From Pedobacter helvus (GTDB lineage Bacteria; Bacteroidota; Bacteroidia; Sphingobacteriales; Sphingobacteriaceae): a stretch of DNA of 64,000 nt. A program made the translations under genes and the position numbers. Below the pieces are notes generated by a model that ran no database searches, was not told where the DNA came from, and worked only from the letters and a program-made list of their open reading frames with translations. Location of the stretch: the NCBI RefSeq assembly GCF_005925325.1, contig NZ_SRMP01000003.1:191210-255209 (forward strand). Reading direction: 5' to 3'. Below, piece after piece: positions 8,531 through 16,938 of the stretch (the first letter of the stretch is position 1; every line of letters begins with the position of its first letter).

Positions 8531-9100
8531 ATGAAAAAGTTATTTGTAGCAGCTATCGTAGCATTCGCAGGATTTACAGCAACTCAAGCGCAGGCATCAG
8601 TAAATAAAGTACAAATTGTTTCAGTACAAGACAGCGTTGTTAAAACTCCTATCGAAGTGTCGGCATTACCAGATGCAATCAAAACAGTACTGGCAACAGA
8701 CCCATATAAAGATTGGACTCCAACGGCAGCGTTCAGCGTGAAAGATGGTGACAAAGCCTACTTCCAGGTTGATGTGAAAAAAGCAGAGGAAACTGCATCA
8801 TTGAAATTCGATGCTGAAGGTAAACCTGTAGAACTTTCAGGAGCTTCAGTTGCAGAGGCACAAGCTTCAATCAACGAAATGGTATCGGTACAAGATAGCG
8901 TAGTTAAAACTCCAATCGAAGTATCGGCCTTGCCAGACGCAATTAAAACTGTATTGGCAACAGATCCTTACAAAGCATGGACTCCAACGGCAGCATTCAG
9001 CGTAAAGGATGGCGATAAAGCCTATTTCCAAGTTGATGTGAAAAAAGAAGAGGAAACTGCTTCATTGAAATTTGATGCTGAAGGTAAACCAGTAGAATAA
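8531..9100 (+). CDS. Secreted two-repeat PepSY-like protein, copy 2
   Basis: A tandem duplicate of the gene at 7474, also 189 residues, with the same signal peptide and two 71-residue PepSY-like units. By direct comparison the coding sequences differ at only seven bases: one changes Glu27 to Gln, and six cluster at about 7669-7719 in copy 1 (including Leu69 to Phe). From there to the stop codon they are identical. Four of the six clustered changes make repeat 1 of this copy match repeat 2, as expected from gene conversion between repeats. It is followed by its own terminator and then by the sigma-54 response regulator gene. Confidence 0.7.
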   Translation: MKKLFVAAIVAFAGFTATQAQASVNKVQIVSVQDSVVKTPIEVSALPDAIKTVLATDPYKDWTPTAAFSVKDGDKAYFQVDVKKAEETASLKFDAEGKPVELSGASVAEAQASINEMVSVQDSVVKTPIEVSALPDAIKTVLATDPYKAWTPTAAFSVKDGDKAYFQVDVKKEEETASLKFDAEGKPVE

Positions 9101-9131
9101 TCGAAATCTATATTTCTTAAAACTAAATACG

Positions 9132-9170
9132 GGAAAAGCCAGTTATATAATACTGGCTTTTCCTATTTTT
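9132..9170 (+). terminator. Rho-independent terminator after PepSY-like copy 2
   Basis: A perfect 12-bp stem, GGAAAAGCCAGT (9132-9143) with ACTGGCTTTTCC (9152-9163), encloses an 8-nt loop and is followed by TATTTTT. The T-rich tail also forms the TATTTTTG box just before the next gene, so terminator and promoter are merged. Confidence 0.85.
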
Positions 9171-9171
9171 G
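9164..9171 (+). promoter_or_regulatory. -7 promoter element of the sigma-54 response regulator gene
   Basis: TATTTTTG matches the Bacteroidota -7 consensus TAnnTTTG and ends five bases before the ATG at 9177, implying an almost leaderless transcript. A matching -33 TTTG at the expected distance is not seen, which lowers the confidence. Confidence 0.4.
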
Positions 9172-9176
9172 TATAT

Positions 9177-10496
9177 ATGGCATCTGTTTTAATTATTGAA
9201 GACGACAGTACTTTCGCTCAAATTATTGAAGGATTTTTATCGAAGAACAATTTCAAAGTAACAACCGTTAGTAATGTTGCCAAAGCTCTTAAATTAATTG
9301 CCCACGAAGATTTTCAATTATTATTAATCGATTACCGCTTGCCGGATGGTACGGGGATAGATGTACTTAACCATCGCCGCGAAACTGGTTTAGTGGTTCC
9401 TGCAATCATTATGACTTCGTTTAATGATGTGCGCACAGCAGTTAGGTCAATTCAATTAGGTGCAAGCGATTACATTACCAAACCCATCAATCCTGATGAG
9501 CTGCTGATGGTAATTAATACCGCTTTACAGAAAAAAGAAACACCTAAAAATACGGAGAACAATTTTATTCGTGGTAAAAGCGATGTCGCACAAAGGTTAT
9601 ATCAACATATTGATCTAGTTGCAGAAACTGATATGTCTGTAGTAATACAAGGCGAAAGCGGCACCGGAAAAGAATTTGCAGCAAGAACTTTACATCAACA
9701 AAGTAAACGCAAAAACAAACCATTCATCGCTATAGATTGCGGTGCGCTATCTAAAGATTTAGCGGCCAGCGAATTGTTTGGCCATATCAAAGGAGCTTTT
9801 ACAGGAGCCGTTAATGATAAAAAGGGATCGTTTGAAGCTGCTAATGGCGGCACTATTTTTCTAGATGAAATAGGAAATTTGAGCTACGAAGTGCAGGTTA
9901 AATTACTTAGAGCTTTACAGGAAAGAGTGATCCAACCACTGGGCAGTAACAAACAAATACCGGTTGATGTTCGTATTATTACTGCAACCAATGATGATTT
10001 AGCCAATAGCATGAAAAATGGTGAATTCCGCGAAGACCTTTATCATCGTATCAACGAGTTTAAAATTCAGTTGCCACCTTTAAGAGAAAGAGGAGTGGAT
10101 TTGGAACTTTTCATCGAACTTTTCATCAAGTTATCTAATGAGGAATTAAACAGAAACGTACAAGAATTAGATAAAGAAACCAAAAGTTTACTACTTAAAT
10201 ACGACTGGCCAGGAAACCTTAGGGAACTAAGAAATGTAATTAAAAGAATGGTTTTACTTACTGCCGGCAAGGTGGCAACGGCAGATAGCTTACCCGATGA
10301 AATGAAAATCGCTGTTGCTAACGAAGTACCTTTGGATAATCCTTCAGATTTAAAAGCCGTGAATGAAAGCAACGAAAGAATGCTCATTACTGAAACGTTA
10401 GCTAAAGTGAAATACAATAAGTCTAAGGCAGCGAAATTGCTGAATATTGATAGAAAAACACTGTACGCAAAAATGGAGCGTTACGGCATTGATTAG
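9177..10496 (+). CDS. Sigma-54-dependent response regulator, NtrC family
   Basis: A 439-residue activator with three domains. The receiver (1-120) has the acidic pocket EDD (8-10), the phosphoacceptor Asp52 in LIDYRLPDG and Lys102 in ITKP. The AAA+ domain (about 130-365) has Walker A GESGTGKE (159-166), the sigma-54 contact loop GAFTGA (206-211) and Walker B GTIFLDE (225-231). A C-terminal Fis-type helix-turn-helix (about 403-438) contains NKSKAAKLLNIDRKTLYAKM. The intact GAFTGA shows that it should drive open-complex formation by RpoN at -24/-12 promoters. No cognate kinase is directly adjacent; the hybrid kinase at 11447-13924 is the nearest candidate. The neighbouring PepSY-like genes with TGGCAC boxes are possible targets (inference). 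Confidence 0.93.
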   Translation: MASVLIIEDDSTFAQIIEGFLSKNNFKVTTVSNVAKALKLIAHEDFQLLLIDYRLPDGTGIDVLNHRRETGLVVPAIIMTSFNDVRTAVRSIQLGASDYITKPINPDELLMVINTALQKKETPKNTENNFIRGKSDVAQRLYQHIDLVAETDMSVVIQGESGTGKEFAARTLHQQSKRKNKPFIAIDCGALSKDLAASELFGHIKGAFTGAVNDKKGSFEAANGGTIFLDEIGNLSYEVQVKLLRALQERVIQPLGSNKQIPVDVRIITATNDDLANSMKNGEFREDLYHRINEFKIQLPPLRERGVDLELFIELFIKLSNEELNRNVQELDKETKSLLLKYDWPGNLRELRNVIKRMVLLTAGKVATADSLPDEMKIAVANEVPLDNPSDLKAVNESNERMLITETLAKVKYNKSKAAKLLNIDRKTLYAKMERYGID

Positions 10497-10523
10497 CTTT
10501 TCGAGATCTTCTATTTTTTAAGC

Positions 10524-10550
10524 TTGTACGGGCGAAATATTTTTCGCCCT
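10524..10550. repeat. 27-bp dispersed hairpin repeat, copy B
   Basis: The exact reverse complement of 5106-5132. It sits between the convergent sigma-54 regulator (stop 10496) and HAD phosphatase (stop 10573) genes, where a bidirectional terminator would be expected. A partial extra arm (TTTTCGCCCC, 10558-10567) follows, so the hairpin could form in alternative ways. Confidence 0.75.
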
Positions 10551-10572
10551 TGGAAAATTTTCGCCCCAACGC

Positions 10573-11361
10573 TTAAAGCACTCCAAAATGCTTTAGCGCA
10601 TTCAAAATACCATCGCTATCTACATCATCCGTAACATAATCTGCAATAATTTTAACTTCTGGATTAGCATTACCCATAGCTACGCCCACATTTACATGTT
10701 TCAGCATTTCAATATCGTTGCCTCCATCTCCAAAAGCCATAGTTTCTGACAAATCGATACCAAAATGTTTGCAAAAAACATCGATACCTACTTTTTTACT
10801 TTGGTTTTTTGCATTAACGTCAGCAAATAAAGGTGTCCATCTAGAAGCCGTAGAGTTTGGCATTACCGCAGCCATAAAAGCACTTTCCTGCTCTGGCCCC
10901 AAGAAAATATTTGTCTGCAAAATTGAATTCACATCTACATTATCTACATCAATAAGTGGTGGCACAGGAAGATTAACATGCGCATACATTCCTGCAATCT
11001 CAGGTGTTACATCATGAATGCCCACTTCCTTTTCAGACATGAAAGAAAAGCTTAAGGTATTTTCTTTGGCATAAGCTAAAATCCCGCGAATGTCATCAGC
11101 ATCTATGCATTTTTTAAAAAGTAACTCGCCATCTTTTGCTGCACAATAACCACCATTGAAAGTAATAAAACCATCGAAATTAAGGTATTTTACATGATCA
11201 ATACTGTTAATGGAGCGGCCTGTAGATAAAATAGTTTTAATATCCTTAGCTTGTAAATCAGCGATTGCCTGCTCAGTAGATGCAGCAACTTTATGTGTTC
11301 TGAAACTTAACAGCGTACCATCGATATCGAAAAAAACAGCTTTTACGGTTGGATTTTGCAT
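10573..11361 (-). CDS. Cof-type HAD-IIB family phosphatase
   Basis: A 262-residue haloacid-dehalogenase-superfamily hydrolase. Motif I is FFDIDGTLL with nucleophile Asp12 and acid/base Asp14; motif II is the STGRS segment near residue 53; motif IV is MAFGDGGNDIEML near residues 207-219. The long C2-type cap between motifs II and III places it in the Cof/IIB group, which dephosphorylates sugar phosphates, flavin intermediates or pyridoxal phosphate, often with broad specificity. The actual substrate is unknown. A TAACTTTG box lies four bases upstream of the ATG on the coding strand. The gene is convergent with the sigma-54 regulator. Confidence 0.9.
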   Translation of the reverse strand: MQNPTVKAVFFDIDGTLLSFRTHKVAASTEQAIADLQAKDIKTILSTGRSINSIDHVKYLNFDGFITFNGGYCAAKDGELLFKKCIDADDIRGILAYAKENTLSFSFMSEKEVGIHDVTPEIAGMYAHVNLPVPPLIDVDNVDVNSILQTNIFLGPEQESAFMAAVMPNSTASRWTPLFADVNAKNQSKKVGIDVFCKHFGIDLSETMAFGDGGNDIEMLKHVNVGVAMGNANPEVKIIADYVTDDVDSDGILNALKHFGVL

Positions 11362-11365
11362 GAAA

Positions 11366-11373
11366 CAAAGTTA
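11366..11373 (-). promoter_or_regulatory. -7 promoter element of the HAD phosphatase gene
   Basis: On the minus strand the sequence reads TAACTTTG, a full match to TAnnTTTG, followed by four bases and the ATG at 11361. A TTTG at 11390-11393 is a possible -33 element but is 16 rather than about 19 bases away. Confidence 0.4.
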
Positions 11374-11395
11374 AAAGTATTTTTTGCCACAAATG

Positions 11396-11448
11396 CACAG
11401 ATAAGATAACAAATAGTTAATTTTTAACTGTGTATCTGTGTTTTTTTT
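11396..11448. other. Inverted repeat followed by a T-run between two minus-strand genes
   Basis: CACAGATA (11396-11403) pairs with TATCTGTG (11433-11440); an inner GTTAA/TTAAC pair lies in the loop and eight T residues follow on the plus strand. It sits in the 85-base gap after the hybrid kinase stop. The T-run is on the wrong side to terminate the kinase gene, so its role is unclear; it may be a decayed intergenic repeat. Confidence 0.4.
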
Positions 11449-13924
11449 AAGAAAATGATTGAACTCTAGCCTCCACGGTTTTCAATAGCGATTGCAACTT
11501 CTCTAGCAACATATTTATTTGATTACGAATAGTCTCATCCAACCCTTGAACCACGGCAACTTCTTGTTCCAACTGCCTAAATTCGGCACCTAATTCTCTA
11601 GCACCAATTTGTGCAATTCTTCCAGCTAATCGATGTACCACTAGCCTCACTTCCGGTTGGTTCTGATTGGCGATGCCTTCCTTTATCAACGCCCGATCTT
11701 CCTCACAGTCTCGAATGAAACTAGTTAAAATCTTCGCCATCATTTGCTGGTCGCCCATTGTCATTTTTTGCAAAGAACTGTCATCAAAACCTATTTCCTC
11801 CGTTGCTGGCGAAATCTCAAACAAAGCCAACAAATCCTCCGCTTTAAAAGGTTTGATAATCACTCCTTCAAAGCCTTGGTCTAACACCGCCTGTTGCTCA
11901 TCGGGTAACACTTGCGCTGTAATTGCATAGTATTTCACATGTTTGGGCAAGCGCTGTCTAAGCTGTCGGTGTACTTCAATTCCAGTTATGCCACCTTCTA
12001 AGCGCATATCTACAAAAACGTACTCCAGTTCATTATCAATAGGCTCGCTCAAAATGGCATCAGCCGTGCTAAAAGTTTTATACGGAATTTGATGTGCAGA
12101 AAATATCAACTCGCACAAATTGAGGATTAAATTATCATCATCAATTACCCAAACCCCTTTTGCCTTGTTAACCGCTTTTGTATTTTCTAAACGCTTAGGC
12201 TCGGCAGGCATATCTCCTTTCTGATATTGTAAATAAACCACAAACGATGTTCCTTTGCCAAGCTTACTCTTGGCGTTAATTCTTCCGCCCTGCGCATCTA
12301 CCAAAGTCTTTACGATAGCCAACCCCAAACCAGTACCGTTTTGGTTCATCGACTGATGGTCTGAGTTAGTGCCCTGCTCAAACTCCTTGAAAATTTTATC
12401 CTGATCTTCCTTCGAAAAACCTATTCCAGTATCCTCAACCGTGAAATAGCAGTAGACATTTTCATCTTGCTGTTTGCAATCCACAATCAGTTTCACATGC
12501 CCCTTTTGCGTAAATTTAATCGCATTTCCCAAAAGATTATACAGCACCTGCTTTAATCTAAAAGCATCGCCTTTTACCCAATGCTGTTCATCTAGATTAA
12601 AATTAGCCAACAGGCTGATCCCTTTCTTTTCGGCCAAGGGTCTTACCGCGTCCATTACTTCATCAAGCAGTTTTTGAAGATCGAAGTTCTCTTTTTTGAA
12701 ACTGAATTCCCCCGAGGTTATTCGGTTGTAATCTAGCACCTCATTTACAATTTGTAGTAGATGAACAGAAGAACGATGAATAGCCTCAACGTGCTTTTTA
12801 TTTGGATTTTCTTGTTTGGCAATAAATTCTGAATACCCCAAAATAGCTTGCAAAGGTGTTCTAATTTCGTGGCTCATGTTAGAAAGAAAGCGCTGCTTTG
12901 CCCTGCCATGATACTCGGCTTCTTCCTTCGCTTTTTCCAATGCCAAACGGTACTTATTGTTTTTGCTAATATCCGCCAAGATAAGCGAACCTAAAATCAT
13001 GGTAATTACAAAGAACGCAATGATGATAATTTTGATCTGATACACCCCTTCACTCACCATATTTTTGGCTTGCTCTCCATTGAGGTCAATTTGCATTAAA
13101 GCCTCAGCTTCCACCTCGCGGAGTACATTTAACATTTGTTTGGTCAACGCACTACTAGAGTTTGCCAGTTCAGCTTCCTTTTTCAAAAAACGATTACTTT
13201 TCTGGCGTTGTTCATTTTCAATAGTTTTCAGCGAAGCTTCTACATTCCGCATGATACTATCTTCTACCTGCGGATTTAGGGTGTCTTTCTTTACTTTGTA
13301 CTCTTCGTTAATGATTTTATAAACTTCCGCTTTTTTCTTCCCAAATAGCCTACTCAAAAATCCACGAGACTTTTGCTCTTCCTCTGGTGCTACTGTTGTA
13401 GTAGAGGTTGATGTTTCGGTTGTGAAAACTGCGCTATCCGCCTCTCTGGTACGCTGTGCAAAAAGACCATTTAGTTTAGTCACCTCATCAGAAAACGACT
13501 GCGTATTGACCAGGTTTTCCTTCACTTCCAAATAAAGCAGAAACTGTTTGTCCCTATCTTTTAGTAATTCCTTTAGGGTTTTGATCCGTTTGGTCTGCTC
13601 TTCATCCGTAGCATAAAGTGTATTTAAAGTATCTAGCGTTCTGCGTAATTTTTGAGTTGCGGCAAAAAAACTGACATTATTTTTAGGCTCTCTTTGCAGT
13701 TGGTCTAATGATGCAATTTGGTGCGAAAGTTTATTTACCAGTCTTAGTTTATCATTAGGAGCAGATATTTTTTCTACCGTTCCTAAAATTTCACCGAAAA
13801 CAAACTTACTAACGCCCCAAGCCAAAAACAACGCTAAGCCTGCGAATAAAAATCCGAGTACCACTTTTCCTTTGGTGGCTCTAAAAAAATGTTTTTGAGG
13901 TTGAGCTGTTGATTTGATAGCCAT
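11447..13924 (-). CDS. Membrane-bound hybrid sensor histidine kinase with receiver and HPt domains
   Basis: The 825-residue protein is anchored by two membrane segments (about residues 19-43 and 296-318) flanking a 250-residue, largely coiled-coil sensor region. The cytoplasmic part holds a HisKA domain with His352 in NMSHEIRTP, a HATPase domain with the N box NLLGNAIKFT and the G box NGTGLGLAI, a receiver with the acceptor Asp in YVFVDMRLEGG, and a C-terminal HPt domain with VVHRLAGRIAQIGA. It can therefore carry a complete His-Asp-His relay and needs a separate response regulator; the sigma-54 regulator 1 kb away is a candidate. The ATG at 13924 was chosen; an in-frame GTG at 13948 would add eight residues. 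The input signal is unknown. Confidence 0.92.
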   Translation of the reverse strand: MAIKSTAQPQKHFFRATKGKVVLGFLFAGLALFLAWGVSKFVFGEILGTVEKISAPNDKLRLVNKLSHQIASLDQLQREPKNNVSFFAATQKLRRTLDTLNTLYATDEEQTKRIKTLKELLKDRDKQFLLYLEVKENLVNTQSFSDEVTKLNGLFAQRTREADSAVFTTETSTSTTTVAPEEEQKSRGFLSRLFGKKKAEVYKIINEEYKVKKDTLNPQVEDSIMRNVEASLKTIENEQRQKSNRFLKKEAELANSSSALTKQMLNVLREVEAEALMQIDLNGEQAKNMVSEGVYQIKIIIIAFFVITMILGSLILADISKNNKYRLALEKAKEEAEYHGRAKQRFLSNMSHEIRTPLQAILGYSEFIAKQENPNKKHVEAIHRSSVHLLQIVNEVLDYNRITSGEFSFKKENFDLQKLLDEVMDAVRPLAEKKGISLLANFNLDEQHWVKGDAFRLKQVLYNLLGNAIKFTQKGHVKLIVDCKQQDENVYCYFTVEDTGIGFSKEDQDKIFKEFEQGTNSDHQSMNQNGTGLGLAIVKTLVDAQGGRINAKSKLGKGTSFVVYLQYQKGDMPAEPKRLENTKAVNKAKGVWVIDDDNLILNLCELIFSAHQIPYKTFSTADAILSEPIDNELEYVFVDMRLEGGITGIEVHRQLRQRLPKHVKYYAITAQVLPDEQQAVLDQGFEGVIIKPFKAEDLLALFEISPATEEIGFDDSSLQKMTMGDQQMMAKILTSFIRDCEEDRALIKEGIANQNQPEVRLVVHRLAGRIAQIGARELGAEFRQLEQEVAVVQGLDETIRNQINMLLEKLQSLLKTVEARVQSFS

Positions 13925-14015
13925 ATTTAGAATATAACCACAAAACACGCACCGAAATAGTTTTAATTAACTGAAAATTTTGTAACAATTGCCATTCATA
14001 AACCGTTAACAATTA

Positions 14016-14046
14016 TTGGTAGCAATAGCAGCCTGTTATATATTTG
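14016..14046 (+). promoter_or_regulatory. Bacteroidota-type promoter of the WYL regulator gene
   Basis: TTGG (14016-14019) and TATATTTG (14039-14046) are separated by 19 bases, the usual spacing of the -33 and -7 elements. The ATG at 14051 begins only four bases after the -7 box, so the transcript would start at or next to the initiation codon. Confidence 0.55.
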
Positions 14047-14050
14047 TATC

Positions 14051-14740
14051 ATGAACAGAATTGACAGGCTTTTCGGCATCTTAATTTTATTGCAGTCTAA
14101 AAAGCATGTAAGTGCCGAAACTATTGCCAGTCGTTTCGAAATTAGCGTTCGTACCGTTTACCGAGATGTGAAAGCACTGGCCGAGCAAGGCGTGCCCTTA
14201 AGTTTCGAACCAAACAAAGGTTATTTCATTGTTCAAGGCTATTTTCTTCCACCAGTTTCTTTTAATACTGATGAAGCTAGCGCACTTTTGATGATGGAAC
14301 GTTTCATCGAAGGATTTGCAGATAAGTCAATCAAGCAGCATTATCAAAGTGCATTAGATAAAGTTAAAAATGTATTGAAAAGCAATCAGAAAGAAGTGCT
14401 CGAAAACCTTAACGCCAACATTAGGCTTCAATTGCCAAAACGTCTACATAGTGATGTCGAATATCTTTCCTTACTTCAAAATGCCATTGCCGATAAAAAT
14501 ATTGTTGCTATCAAATACAAAAACTATAAAGAAGAAATTAGCGAGCGCAGACTAGAACCAATCGGATTGATTTTTTACGCTTTTTCTTGGCATTTAATAG
14601 GATACTGTCACTTGCGAAATTCCTATCGCGATTTTAAGGTAAATAACATTTTGCAGCTCAATTGTTCCTCGCTTCCATTTACACTTACTAATCACATCAG
14701 CATTAACGATTACATGAAGCAGCTACCTGTAGATTATTAA
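14051..14740 (+). CDS. HTH/WYL-domain transcriptional regulator (YafY family)
   Basis: A 229-residue regulator. The N-terminus (residues 1-58) is a winged helix-turn-helix, with RLFGILILLQSKKHVSAETI and FEISVRTVYRDVKAL as helices and recognition helix. The WYL-type ligand-sensing domain covers about residues 140-215, including EPIGLIFYAFSWHLIGYC and a run of basic residues. YafY-type proteins usually repress or activate neighbouring genes in response to small ligands or nucleic acid. The DinB-like gene downstream (14987) may be a target or partner; such pairs are common in Bacteroidota, but this is inference. Confidence 0.9.
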   Translation: MNRIDRLFGILILLQSKKHVSAETIASRFEISVRTVYRDVKALAEQGVPLSFEPNKGYFIVQGYFLPPVSFNTDEASALLMMERFIEGFADKSIKQHYQSALDKVKNVLKSNQKEVLENLNANIRLQLPKRLHSDVEYLSLLQNAIADKNIVAIKYKNYKEEISERRLEPIGLIFYAFSWHLIGYCHLRNSYRDFKVNNILQLNCSSLPFTLTNHISINDYMKQLPVDY

Positions 14741-14810
14741 TTTTGGAAAGCGATTGTCATCCAATATCGGAATTTTTAGGCCCGCTTTCTATTCTTTCTT
14801 ACCCTTATAT

Positions 14811-14894
14811 CGTCATACCCAACTTGATTGGGTACCCTAATGCAAAAACCATTTAATATTGCGTTTTAAGATTCCCACCTTCGCGGAAATGACG
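14811..14894. repeat. Palindromic REP-like intergenic element
   Basis: The element begins CGTCAT and ends ATGACG, so its ends are inverted repeats. Inside are a CCCAA-CTTGA-TTGGG hairpin and a segment reading GATTCCCACCTTCGCGGAAA. This CGTCAT...CGCGGAAATGACG layout resembles the REP/BIME-type extragenic palindromes scattered in many bacterial genomes. The second copy needed to prove dispersal is not in the window. Confidence 0.55.
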
Positions 14895-14986
14895 TGCTGC
14901 ATAAAAATATTTCTATTAATTTTTCCCGCTGCCATAGGGTTGTCACTTGCCCTTCTCAACTTTGTTCCAACAAAATATTTAAAACT

Positions 14987-15484
14987 ATGGATATCATTAA
15001 ATTATTACAAAACGAACTAAAGCAAGAAGCAGTAACTACCCGTAAATTCTTAGCCTTAGTCCCTTTCGACAAGCCTGATTATGCCCCACACGAGAAAAGC
15101 ATGAAAATGCTGCCCTTAGCCACGCACATTGCCGACTTAAGCAGCTGGCCAAAATTAGGCGTAGAAACAGATGAACTTGATTTCGCAACAGCACCTTACA
15201 ACCCGCAAAAAGCTGAAAATAACGAACAGTTAATTGCTTTATTTGATAAAGGTATTGAAGAAAGTTTAGCCAGCTTAGCAGAAGTTGAAGAAGCGTTTTT
15301 AGAAAGACCTTGGATATTACGTACTGGTGAACAAATTCATGCAGAGATGACTAAATATGGATTAATCCGAGTGTCGTTAAACCAAATCACACATCACCGA
15401 GCACAGTTAGGCGTTTACCTGCGCTTGCTAGACATCCCAATTCCGGGGTCTTACGGTCCAAGTGCCGACGAGATGAATTTTTAA
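14987..15484 (+). CDS. DinB family protein
   Basis: A 165-residue four-helix-bundle protein of the DinB/YfiT superfamily. Candidate metal-binding histidines lie in LATHIADLSSWPK near the N-terminus and in the HHRAQLGVYLR motif near the C-terminus, the standard DinB positions. The closing phrase LLDIPIPGSYGPSADE is also typical. These proteins are putative metal-dependent thiol transferases or stress proteins, and most have no assigned reaction. The ATG at 14987 is preferred; a frame open from a GTG at 14894 adds 31 residues encoded partly by the REP-like element and unlike any DinB N-terminus. The gene follows the WYL regulator on the same strand after about 245 bases. Confidence 0.85.
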   Translation: MDIIKLLQNELKQEAVTTRKFLALVPFDKPDYAPHEKSMKMLPLATHIADLSSWPKLGVETDELDFATAPYNPQKAENNEQLIALFDKGIEESLASLAEVEEAFLERPWILRTGEQIHAEMTKYGLIRVSLNQITHHRAQLGVYLRLLDIPIPGSYGPSADEMNF

Positions 15485-15951
15485 TCGCTATAAACCACAT
15501 AGACATATGGTTTCATAAACTCTTGCTGCTAAAATCGGGATAAAAGAATTTAAATTTTCGCTAGCGATAGCGCATCAAATCCCCGTTCAACTAATTTTCG
15601 GTCTCTTATTTTTCGGATTGTAACAATAAGCCAAAGCAGTGCTTTAGAAGAAAAATAAGCAACCGAGAGTTTTTGTTACTTTTTGCGGTCAAACCTAAGC
15701 GTAGCGAAAGCTTGAATACCGCTAAAGAAAATTGACATTCATGAAAAAAGCAAGAGCCCAGCGGCGGTGAGCTGAATAAATATATTTAAATATCATTTTT
15801 CAGATATAGTTTAATGTGAACCAACATTAGCCAATATAAATATGCTTTATTAAATCTTACTATTTTGCTATGTGGTTCCATTTTTTAAACCTTTTAAAGC
15901 GATATTCGGATTAGAATTGGTTAATTTGTAAATTATTAACTAATTCTAATC
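15485..15951. other. 467-base non-coding stretch, possible decayed dispersed element
   Basis: No gene is supported here. Part of it (about 15590-15730) holds opposite-facing similar words, CTCTTATTTTTCGG and GAAAAATAAGCAACCGAGAG, around a TTTTTGTTACTTTTTGCGGT motif, suggesting a degenerate inverted-repeat element. The last 100 bases are AT-rich and should contain the rluF promoter; TTAATTTG at about 15920 is a near match to TAnnTTTG. Confidence 0.4.
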
Positions 15952-16938
15952 ATGGATCATACCACACGTTTAAATAAGTACATCAGTGAAAGCGGGCTTT
16001 GCTCTAGAAGAGCTGCAGATAGATATATTGAGCTTGGCCAAGTATTTATCAACGGCAAAAGAGCTAAAGTTGGCGATAAAGTATTGTTTGGCGATGTGGT
16101 AAGTGTAAATGGTCAAAGCATCGAGCCTCGTCAGCCAGAAAACTCTATCATTATTGCTTACAACAAACCAGTTGGCGTTACTAGCACCACCGAAGCAGGG
16201 GTAAAAGACAATATTGTTGACCACGTAAACCACAGTGAGCGTGTTTTCCCTATTGGTAGGTTAGACAAAGATTCTCAAGGTCTGATCTTCCTAACAAACA
16301 ACGGAGATCTAGTTAATAAAATTCTACGTGCTGGCAACAACCACGAAAAAGAGTATGTAGTTACAGTGAATAAGCCTATCAACGAAACTTTTGTAGAAAA
16401 CATGAGCAAAGGTGTTCCAGTTTTAGGCGTTATGACCAAAAAATGCAAAGTCAAACAAGAAGGAAGTAATGTATTCCGCATTACTTTAATACAAGGGTTA
16501 AACAGACAAATTCGTCGCATGTGCGAATATTTCGGATACGAAGTAATTAAGCTAGAACGTGTTCGTATCATGAACATCACGCTTAAAGGTTTAGCAATTG
16601 GTGATTGGCGTGAATTGGATGAAAAAGAAAATGCAGAAATCAATAAGCTTTTAGCAAAATCTAGTTCAGAAAAACCTTTAGCGCCTAAGCAAGTAAATAA
16701 AAAAGCCAATTCAGAAAAGGTAGAAAAACCGGTTCAACGTTTGGCAAAAGCTAAAGGTAAAACTGATGCTAAAAAAGTAAATCCGGATAGAAGAGCTACT
16801 AGTGGCGGAGCGTCTAAAAACAATGCAGCTGCCAACGATTGGTTCAAATCTAATGGTCCTAACAAAAGAACGAGCAGACCAGCAAATGGCAAACCAGGAG
16901 TTGCTAAAATAAAAACGAGCAAACCTAAAAGAAAATAG
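15952..16938 (+). CDS. rluF: 23S rRNA pseudouridine(2604) synthase RluF
   Basis: A 328-residue pseudouridine synthase of the RsuA/RluB/E/F group that isomerises U2604 in 23S rRNA. An S4 RNA-binding domain (about 5-60, [20 protein letters not shown]) precedes the catalytic domain with [13 protein letters not shown], in which Asp105 is the nucleophile, and the RluF-typical RNHEKEY-like and [17 protein letters not shown] segments. Similarity to E. coli RluF extends through about residue 240. The C-terminal 85 residues are Lys/Ala/Asn-rich and probably disordered, a common RNA-binding tail in Bacteroidota homologues. It is monocistronic by spacing. Confidence 0.92.
   Translation: MDHTTRLNKYISESGLCSRRAADRYIELGQVFINGKRAKVGDKVLFGDVVSVNGQSIEPRQPENSIIIAYNKPVGVTSTTEAGVKDNIVDHVNHSERVFPIGRLDKDSQGLIFLTNNGDLVNKILRAGNNHEKEYVVTVNKPINETFVENMSKGVPVLGVMTKKCKVKQEGSNVFRITLIQGLNRQIRRMCEYFGYEVIKLERVRIMNITLKGLAIGDWRELDEKENAEINKLLAKSSSEKPLAPKQVNKKANSEKVEKPVQRLAKAKGKTDAKKVNPDRRATSGGASKNNAAANDWFKSNGPNKRTSRPANGKPGVAKIKTSKPKRK

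Noticed and set aside
13925..13948. GTG start of the hybrid kinase at 13948
   Set aside because: An ATG eight codons later fits a usual membrane kinase N-terminus; the extra residues FCGYILN add nothing recognisable.
14894..14986. 31-residue N-terminal extension of the DinB-like protein
   Set aside because: It starts at a GTG at the edge of a REP-like repeat and has no DinB-like sequence.
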